Part shown: positions 58,701 to 64,000 of the stretch, one piece after another
Numbering within the stretch: the first letter of the stretch is position 1
Layout of the letters: each line of letters starts with the position of its first letter
Source of the DNA: Arbacia lixula
Taxonomy: Eukaryota; Echinodermata; Echinoidea; Arbacioida; Arbaciidae
Length of the DNA stretch: 64,000 bases
NCBI GenBank assembly: GCA_963669155.1
Contig: OZ022593.1
Location: 19,821,683 to 19,885,682, forward strand
Direction of reading: 5' to 3'
Notes under the pieces: generated by a model
What the model saw: only the letters and a program-made list of their open reading frames with translations
Told to the model about the DNA's origin: nothing
The model's database searches: none
Made by a program: the position numbers and the translations under genes

Positions 58701-61183
58701 CAAAGTAAACCAAAATTAAAGACTGAAGAAAGTTGACTATGTGAATAGGGCTAGTGACCAAAAACAAGGAAGGCTTGTGGGCTCTTTGATGGACCCTAAG
58801 GTTGGTTTGCAACTTAAAAGGCGTGTTGACTATGTGATAGGGTCCAGGGCTCGTACCTAAAGTCATAGGAATACTGTGGACTACATATCATGAGGACCAG
58901 GGTTTATATGTAAAGAGAAAGAAAGACATTGGGATATGTGATGGGATCCAGGGGTTACATCCAATGTAATAGGAAGACTGTGTACCATGCAAAATGATAG
59001 GAAGACGGTGGACTATGTAATAGAAACCATGGCTGGTATAGAAATGTGATAGGAAGACTGTGTGCCATGCAGTGGGCTCCAGGGCTTCTATTCATAGTGA
59101 TGGAAAGACTGCTAAACGATGAAAACCAGAGCGACAGAAAAACTGTGGACTATGTGATGGATCCAAAGTGTTAAGAGACTGGACAAGTTTTATTGGAATC
59201 AGGGCTTGTATCCGAAGTGATTGATAGAGAGGACTGTGTACTAGAAACCAGTGCTTATCCAAAGTGGTAGGATTAAGACTGGACTATGTGACGAGAATCA
59301 GGGTTGGTAATAAAAGTGATAAGAAACAAATTTCAAAAATTGAAAAATTGAAAGTTTGTTTTTCTTGTATTTTGTTGGTGATATCATTTCTAGTGCAAGG
59401 CTAGCTCCATGTACACTCCTCTGATGATGGCAGCCGTCAGACCATATTGTGTGACTCCAGCCATGTTTGATCTGCTTATGGGAGGAAGCTGTGCTGATCC
59501 CAAAGCTGTCAATACAGCTCAGAGATCCGTGATGGCACTGGCTGCAGCAGCTGAAAATACACAGTGAGTAAAGTTATCCGGGCTTTTCTTTAAGTGGTGC
59601 TTCTGTGAGAGTGGTGATGTATTATGATAATAATACTTAAAGCTTATATAGCGCATTATAACCATGACGGTTCTCTACGCACTTCACATTAATATGTACA
59701 GAATATACAAAAGGCATATATCTAACATTCTTACATTAATGGTATTACAGTAACAGAAACACGAAACTAATAAGTGAACAAGTAGGTCTTAAGTACAGCT
59801 TTAAAAGAAGATAATGATGGTGCTTTCCGGATGTGCAGTGGGAGGTTGTTCCAGAGGCTTGAAGCAATAAATGAAAAAGATCTGTGTCCATATGTCTGGG
59901 TGCGGGTACGAGGTGTGTGCAGGAGATGTTGGTTCTGGGAGCGGAGGGTACGACGTGGAGTGTATGGAACTAGAAGATGTGCGATGTAGGAAGGTGCAAG
60001 TCCGTGAAGAGCTTTATAGGTCATAAGAAGGATTTTGAACTGTGTACGTTTGTCCATTGGTAGCCAGTGCAGATTGTGCAGAATTGGTGTGATGGGGGAT
60101 GTGCGTCTAGTCCTTTCGATGATTCTTGCAGATATGTTTTGAATTCTCTGGAGATGTTTAATGTCTTGGTCCGGGATGTTTGCGAACGGTGCGTTTCCTG
60201 AGTCTAGGCGTGAGGTGACAAAAGCGTGAATGAGTTTATGGTGGTCTGTTTGTCAAGCTGGTTTCGAATGCGTCCTATTATGTGGATGGCTGCTGTAGCG
60301 GTGCGGGAGATCTTCCTAACATGAGGTCGCATTGTCATGTGCTCGTCGAATATGGCCCCGAGGCTCCTAACTTCCGGTGATGGCCGGACGAGTGAATCAC
60401 TAACTGTGATCAGCGTCGGAGTCGGAGCGTTGAGACAGAAACGTGAAGATAGATGCATCACTTCAGTTTTGTTGTCATTGAGGGCAAGTTTGTTTTTGGT
60501 AGACCACATCTTGATGTCGCGTTCAGAGTTCCATAATGGCACTGGCTGCAGCAGCTGAAAATACACAGTTACAAAGTTATCCGGACTTTTCTTTAAGTGG
60601 TGCTTCTGTGAGAGTGGTGATGTATTATGGTTACAGCACTTAAATGTTCTGAACTCATAACCAGGGCTACACATTCAATCCTCCTCTAATCGATACTCAC
60701 AAACATATTCTGCAAGTCCTGTTTCTGAATCTCTTGGAGTACAATGAGGAACCTATAAGTAAATCAAATTGCTTATTACCTGTGATATGACTGGGTAACT
60801 TTCAAGGGATTGGGGTAGCTTACTTTACATAACTTTACTTTAAACAGAAGAAGGCACTATAGGGAGCTCGGTCTGTAACAACATGGAGTGAGATGAACAT
60901 TTTAACTAAGTTTGCAATTGAAAAACTTACCATGCACAGTATTAATACTCCAATGTGTGTCAGTCACCTCTGTATAACACCCTATCATCCTCCTCCCCTC
61001 TTCCCTTACGCACTGTTCTCCACCCTCCCATACCGCATCCCATTCAACTTGCCTAGTGCTGTATCCGTACTGATAGAGAAATGTCCTAGACTGGTGGAGG
61101 CAAGGTGTTGTGAAGGATTCACTCCGCTTATGAGTGTGGCAAGGTGGATTGGCTGTAAAACAGCAGAAATACTGATCAGAAAG
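46538..61183 (+). CDS. MIB-type RING E3 ubiquitin ligase gene, 13 coding exons (3' end outside window)
   Basis: Joining 46538-46760, 49238-49415, 51665-51771, 52051-52203, 53043-53152, 53609-53719, 54683-54763, 55783-55939, 56781-56890, 57354-57508, 58081-58237, 59394-59563 and 61057-61183 gives 613 codons with every splice phase consistent. Domain order: MIB/HERC2 (residues 1-70), ZZ zinc finger (about 78-130), a divergent second MIB/HERC2 (about 138-220), two MIB SH3-like repeats (about 225-370), then ankyrin repeats (about 380 to the end). This is the Mind bomb architecture (MIB1/MIB2); in known members C-terminal RINGs ubiquitinate Notch ligands or other targets. The RING exons are not in the window. 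Similarity looks closer to MIB2, with relaxed conservation in MIB domain 2, so it could be a divergent lineage-specific paralogue. Introns carry antisense LINEs and minisatellites. Confidence 0.88.
46800..48790 (-). mobile_element. LINE (non-LTR retrotransposon) inserted antisense in MIB intron
   Basis: Minus-strand reverse transcriptase reading from about 48780: an endonuclease-to-RT linker, SNGPDSISPKVIK, VENYRPIALLSIFAK, FGFREKHST, MDLSKAFDTIDHHILL, GVPQGSVLGPLLFIIYVND, the catalytic FADDTVV, then RT thumb and the C-terminal WNSLDHDI...FK segment ending near 47200. Frame breaks near 47740 and 47400 inactivate it. The 5' part (endonuclease) is absent, so it is 5'-truncated. The 3' UTR lies at 46800-47195. 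It belongs to the Jockey/CR1/L2 group; the clade is not decided. Confidence 0.85.
49238..49415 (+). CDS. MIB gene exon 2: ZZ zinc finger
   Basis: Completes a Gly codon, then VLHVKIWCDGCDKNEIAGI, RWRCTEC, DLCTDCYMNN and two His near HDVYH. All ZZ zinc ligands are present. Leaves in phase 2 at GTAGGT. Confidence 0.88.
49416..51480 (+). repeat. Minisatellite, 39-bp units with a 156-bp higher-order period
   Basis: It starts as three 73-76 bp units (GGTCCAAGATAAAAGTCATT...). From about 49690 it becomes GAGAACATCTATGTGGTAGG-TCCAAGAGAAATGGTAGTA units of about 39 bp. AACATCTTTT recurs at 50501, 50657, 50813 and 50969, exactly 156 bases (four units) apart. It occupies the intron between MIB exons 2 and 3. 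Confidence 0.92.
51665..51771 (+). CDS. MIB gene exon 3: start of second MIB/HERC2
   Basis: Encodes PKMHPRRISPFRLIHGIFPG, AKVVNFPAWFKKGHDG. The usual VRG.DW core is replaced by VNFPAW. Phase 1 exit at GTAAGG. Confidence 0.85.
52051..52203 (+). CDS. MIB gene exon 4: remainder of divergent second MIB domain
   Basis: GQGRNSQKTVTEVVQGETSP through GGCVYEGHLPVLG. The W.DG..N.YR core expected here is absent. The HLPVLG end is typical of MIB proteins. Phase 1 exit at GTAAGA. Confidence 0.8.
52560..52935 (+). repeat. ACC-rich simple sequence in MIB intron
   Basis: Imperfect (CAC/ACC)n; His/Thr/Pro-rich frames here are compositional. Similar to 4270-4530. Confidence 0.85.
53043..53152 (+). CDS. MIB gene exon 5: first MIB repeat, part 1
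   Basis: GYEPTINDGEKVLVSASVTE, LKKLQTRRGLWEPHMEK, the SH3-like repeat found between MIB2 and the ankyrins in MIB proteins. Phase 0 exit at GTACAT. Confidence 0.85.
53609..53719 (+). CDS. MIB gene exon 6: first MIB repeat, part 2
   Basis: IVGKQGVVSGKTDLGDLVVT then FKGSERAHPVHPCALRK. Flanked by TTCAG and GTGATG, phase 0 both sides. Confidence 0.85.
53878..53944. repeat. 67-bp hairpin in MIB intron
   Basis: ATCTCAAAACAATACT at the left and its complement at the right, with GGCTAGCTAGCC at the centre and partly paired TATCACGAGG/CCGAGGAATGATA between. Confidence 0.75.
54683..54763 (+). CDS. MIB gene exon 7: second MIB repeat, part 1
   Basis: PVRVSEDVEMVKRLQTGHGG WPANMKH; the VKRLQ.GHG.W motif is diagnostic for the MIB repeat. 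GTGTCAG acceptor, GTGAGA donor, 81 bases, phase 0. Confidence 0.85.
55682..55740 (+). pseudogene. Degraded duplicate of MIB exon 8 start
   Basis: CCAAG then GCCACCGGAAGGATGG and TTGGTGGGCTAGATATGTG lines up with CCAAG|GCAATCGGAAAAGTTGG and TTGATGGGCTAGATGTCAAA of exon 8 at 55783. It keeps the splice-acceptor context but has indels and an in-frame TAG. A non-functional partial exon duplication is the simplest reading. Confidence 0.5.
55783..55939 (+). CDS. MIB gene exon 8: second MIB repeat, part 2
   Basis: AIGKVGKVVHVDGLDVKVKL, ADGKEFIFNAASLMP and a charged helix. Phase 1 exit at GTAACA. A degraded copy of its start lies at 55682-55740. Confidence 0.85.
56040..56615 (+). repeat. Dispersed repeat, ATGCCTCCGCC family (truncated copy)
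   Basis: AGGTCAAAGGTCAATAAATT and related units, ending ATGTGGCAGTCGAATTGCTCTAG (in parts: GGCAGTCGAATTGCTCTAG). The head is missing. Confidence 0.65.
56781..56890 (+). CDS. MIB gene exon 9: linker to ankyrin region
   Basis: RMVHIVQSRKSFFYYAATLM, EDVQRTKEYLDVHPEW. CATGCAG acceptor, GTAAGC donor, phase 0 exit. Confidence 0.8.
57354..57508 (+). CDS. MIB gene exon 10: ankyrin repeats
   Basis: LSSLLAIHVEKNNVEMVHLF LERGAF and GHSPLLFATLL, ankyrin-type helix pairs. Phase 2 exit at GTAAGT. Confidence 0.85.
58081..58237 (+). CDS. MIB gene exon 11: ankyrin repeats
   Basis: HHSIVELLLNYGADVDAVSP, EGFTSLDIACTMGHKECARH, LLQHGADVNLK; strong ankyrin consensus. Phase 0 exit. Confidence 0.88.
58290..59330 (+). 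repeat. Degenerate tandem repeat in MIB intron
   Basis: Variants of GGACTATGTGATGGGAACCA then GGGCTTGTATCCAAAGTGAT-AGGAAGAC follow each other at irregular 50-70 base spacing for about 1 kb. Strongly diverged minisatellite. Confidence 0.7.
59394..59563 (+). CDS. MIB gene exon 12: ankyrin region
   Basis: CKASSMYTPLMMAAVRPYCV, TPAMFDLLMGGSCADPKAVN, ALAAAAENT. TTTCTAG acceptor, GTGAGTA donor, phase 2. Its last 32 coding bases and the donor region are part of the LINE target duplication. Confidence 0.85.
59532..59626 (+). repeat. Long target-site duplication, left copy
   Basis: ATGGCACTGGCTGCAGCAGC ... GAGAGTGGTGATGTATTATG, 95 bases, repeated at 60536-60629. It includes the last 32 bases of MIB exon 12 and its donor. 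Confidence 0.85.
59627..60535 (-). mobile_element. 5'-truncated CR1/L2-like LINE in MIB intron 12
   Basis: Minus strand: WSTKNKLALNDNKTEVMHLS, LGAIFDEHMTMRPHVRKISR, then after frame breaks FKILLMTYKALHGLAPSYIA, TYGHRSFSFIASSLWNNLPL and the C-terminal SSFKAVLKTYLFTY near 59770. This is the RT thumb and C-terminus of a CR1/L2-type LINE. The 3' end (ATAATAATA tail) is at the left. The element is flanked by a 95-bp direct duplication. Confidence 0.85.
60536..60629 (+). repeat. Long target-site duplication, right copy
   Basis: About 94 bases nearly identical to 59532-59626. The GTGAGTAAAG donor of the left copy reads GTTACAAAG here, so the splice donor is lost in this copy. Confidence 0.85.
61057..61183 (+). 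CDS. MIB gene exon 13: ankyrin region, last in window
   Basis: AVSVLIEKCPRLVEARCCEG, FTPLMSVARWIGCKTAEILI RK, then GTAAGC. Phase 0 exit; the gene continues past the window. Confidence 0.83.
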
Positions 61184-61469
61184 GTAAGCTGGACATTTTT
61201 ATAATATGTATTCTTCATCTTTTTTCGTCACTGTATTTGCTTTGACACCCTCCCATGTTTTGTGTCCTCACCACTTTAACCATCTCTCAGTTTGTTATTT
61301 CTCTCTCCCGTCGCTATCTCCTCTTTGCTCCATTGCTACTTTTCCTCATCTTCTTGGTTTTCTCCTCCTCTGATTCCTTTCTCATATTTCCTCCTTTTTC
61401 TTTCTGTATCTTGCCTTTTTCATTTTGTCAATTTTCACTATCATTAATTTATTGCTTATATGAGCTTTT

Positions 61470-63042
61470 TATGCCTCCGCCACGAAGTGGCTGGAGGCAT
61501 TATGTTTTCGGGTTGTCCGTCCGTCCGTCCGTCCGTCCGTACGTCCGTCCGTCCGTCCGTCCGTCCGTCCGTACGTCCGTCCGTCCGTCCGTCCGTACGT
61601 CCGTCCGTCCGTACGTCCGTCCGTCCGTACGTCCGTCCGTCTGTACGTCCGTCCGTCCGTCCGTCCGTCCCGAATCCGTTTAGGCAATATCTTGAGAACC
61701 GTTGAGCAGATTCGCTTCAAACTTAGTACATGTATGTATTGCATGAAACTAATGAAGTGTGTAAAATTGGGGTCAAATCTGATTGAGGTCAAAGGTCAAA
61801 GGTCAATGAACTTTGTAAAAGTTGCCCCAAATTGACCTTTTCCACAATAAATCTAAATCCAAGGCTGCAATTCTCATTAAACATGGTACAAAGATGTATC
61901 ACTTCTTGGGGATAGACTGGTGACATTTTTGGTAAAATTCCTGAAAGGTCAGAGGTCAAAGGTCAATGAAATTTGTGAAAATTTGCCAAGAATTGACCTT
62001 TTTCACAATAAATCCAAATCCAAGGATGCAATTCTCATTAAACATGGTACAAAGATAGATTACTACTTGGGGATAGACTGGTGACATTTTTGGTAAAATT
62101 CCTGAAAGTTCAGAGGTCAAAGGTCAATGAACTTTGCCAAAATTGGCTAGAAATTGCCCCAAACTTTCAATTTTTCACAATAAATCCAAACCCAATGGTG
62201 CAATTCCAACCAAACATAGTGAAACGATGGATCACTACTTTTGGGTAGACTGGTGACATTGTTGGTGAAATTGCTGGAAGGTCAGAGGTCAAAGGTCAAT
62301 GAACTTTGCAAAATTGATATTTTTCACAATAAACCTAAATCCAAATCCAATGGCGCAATTCTAACCAAATATGATACAGAGATGTATCACTTCATGGAGG
62401 TAGACTGGTGAAAGCTTGGGTAAAACTCCTGAGAGTTCAAAGGTCAAAGGTCAATGAACTTTGCCAAAAATTGACTAAAAATTGCCCCCAAAGTGAAAAT
62501 TTTCAAAATATATCCAAATCCAATGGAGCAATACGAACCAAACATGGTGCAAAGATGGATCACTACTAGACTGATGACATTTTTGGTGAAATTTCTCAAA
62601 GGTCAGGGATCAAAGGTTAATGAACTTTGCCAAAATTGGCTAAAAATTGCCCCCAAATAGATATTTTTCACATTGAATCCAATACTAATGATTCAATTCA
62701 AACCAAAGATAGTACAGAGATGAATCACTTCATGGAGGTAGACTGGTGAAGTTTGGGTAAAATTCCTGAAAGGTCAAAGATCAATAAACTTCACCCAAAA
62801 TTGGCTAATTTTAAACAAACTTGATACAAGGATGGATTTAGACAGACTGGTTAGATTGGAAGTCAAAGAGGTCAAAAGTCAATGAACATTGCCAAACTTG
62901 GCTAAACTTGAAAAAACAGAATGCGATATTTTTATTTCACATAGGAGCAATGGTACATTGCCCACCAAACATGCACATTTTCTGAGAATAGCAAAGAGGC
63001 GGAGGCATATTTATCGACTGCGGGGCAGTCGAATTGCTCTAG
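61470..63042 (+). repeat. Dispersed repeat, ATGCCTCCGCCACGAAGTGG family (full-length copy)
   Basis: Self-complementary head ATGCCTCCGCCACGAAGTGG-CTGGAGGCAT, a (GTCCGTCC)n run with GTAC interruptions (61514-61668), about eight diverged internal units of about 150 bp each with AGGTCAAAGGTCAATGAACT, and the tail GAGGCGGAGGCATA...GGCAGTCGAATTGCTCTAG. It has no coding capacity and shares head and tail with 37091-37770. Confidence 0.85.
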
Positions 63043-63084
63043 TTTTTTTATTTATTAAGATTTTTATAACTGATCAAACACAAA

Positions 63085-63115
63085 ACACCTAAATTTCATT
63101 TCATTTCATTTCATT
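63085..63115 (+). repeat. (ATTTC)n run
   Basis: Six or so ATTTC units just before the small foldback. Confidence 0.9.
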
Positions 63116-63149
63116 TCTTTCCACACCTTGGATCATAAAAACGGTTACA

Positions 63150-63476
63150 GTTCGATATTCCGAAGGTTCATTATTCCGAAGGTTCGTTATTCCGAAGGTT
63201 CGTTATTCCGAAGGTTCGTAATTTCCGAAACACGTAAATTGCCTATACCTCGATGCTCGTTAGTACGAAATCGAAAAAGGGGGCGTTAATCCGAGCATTT
63301 GTGGCGTAATTCCAAAGGTTCATTAATCCGAAAATAAAATAGGGTTCGTTACGAACGAACCTTCGGAATAACGAACCTTATTTCTTTCTCGGACGAACGA
63401 ACCTTATTTTGTTTTCGAACTAACGAACCTTCGGTATAACGAACCTTCGGAATAGCGAACCTTCGGACTAACGAGT
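63150..63476. repeat. Small foldback of 16-bp tandem repeats
   Basis: Direct copies of GTTCGTTATTCCGAAG (four, 63153-63230) face inverted copies, CTTCGGAATAACGAAC variants (about six, 63355-63470), around a 120-base centre. The layout is that of a miniature foldback element. Confidence 0.85.
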
Positions 63477-64000
63477 GCTTCTCATAAAAACAACATAAAA
63501 TCCAAATAGAAATATATAAATACATGAATGCAAAGTACAATAAAACAGTATGGTAATGAAAAAATATCAAGTAAAAATAATAAGTGTGGAGGGAGAAGCA
63601 AAGGCCATTGACCTGTTTGAGGCTTCTCCCCAGTACTTAGTATATAGTTGTCAATACTATTATATTTAAAAACCAACAACCATCAAACACTGAAGGTAAA
63701 AAATCTTTTAAAAAAGGCCAAAAAAATATTATTTGTGATTTTTTAGGATGACGGGAAGGCAATACTATGTGATATATATTCTTTATGTTTACTTTTGTAT
63801 ATTGGCAAGGATGTGGATTGGTTTTTTTAACATTTTGCAAACCAATCCATAATTTTGGACCAAAATATTACATGGTGGTTCATGAAAGTTAATATCTAAC
63901 ACGAGCTAACGTAAGATTAGTTGACTGCCTGGTGGTGTACGTGATTAGATCTTTATTTTGTATAAAATGTACATGTAAAGACCAGGACAACTGTTTTTTT
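63477..64000. other. AT-rich DNA at the right edge
   Basis: No gene or element recognised. It should be intron of the MIB gene. Confidence 0.5.

Noticed and set aside
61470-61792. Frames with repeated VRPSVRPS / DGRTDGRT
   Set aside because: Direct translations of the GTCCGTCC microsatellite.

Overview
This is eukaryotic, metazoan nuclear DNA: compact coding exons separated by long AT-rich introns, with many repeats. The gene set fits an echinoderm, most likely a sea urchin: an STPG-type sperm-tail protein, a clade-B-like serpin, a Mind-bomb E3 ligase gene with divergent modules, Groucho/TLE WD40 exons, and foldback, BEL/Pao, Ty3 and CR1/L2-like elements. The species assignment is inference. 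I saw no rRNA gene, tRNA gene, CRISPR array or prokaryotic operon.

Layout. (1) 1-3.9 kb: last two exons of an STPG-family gene on + with its 3' UTR. (2) About 5.2-15.0 kb: a very large foldback-type element. Arms of 214-bp tandem repeats (about 8 units left, about 17 right, inverted) enclose an intron-containing, now broken gene with a Thr/Pro-rich 45-bp repeat, a basic region and a BPTF-like PHD finger. A truncated Ty3-type gag follows. (3) 17-20 kb: an intact single-exon serpin on -, with a 201-bp near-perfect hairpin in its 3' flank. (4) About 24.0-33.1 kb: a second inverted pair of tandem-repeat arms enclosing three isolated Groucho/TLE exons (with a frameshift), an internally deleted BEL/Pao element, a C2H2 zinc-finger relic and a PHD-like last exon split by a MITE. 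(5) 33-45 kb: gene-poor DNA with MITEs, two families of palindrome-headed dispersed repeats, a LINE tail and a 135-bp tandem array. (6) About 45.6 kb to the right edge: the 5' part of a MIB-type E3 ubiquitin ligase gene on +. Thirteen coding exons stay in phase for 613 codons (MIB/HERC2, ZZ, divergent second MIB, two MIB repeats, ankyrin repeats). The RING exons must lie beyond the window. Its introns hold two antisense LINE insertions, a 39-bp minisatellite with 156-bp higher-order periods, and further repeats.

The host genes with apparently intact sequence are STPG (partial), the serpin and MIB (partial). They are unrelated neighbours. The most unusual content is the pair of inverted, tandem-repeat-armed structures, one carrying a PHD gene and the other carrying host Groucho exons beside a PHD-like exon. 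They resemble the foldback (TU-type) transposons known from sea urchins, but the cargo seen here is not something I can match to a described family.
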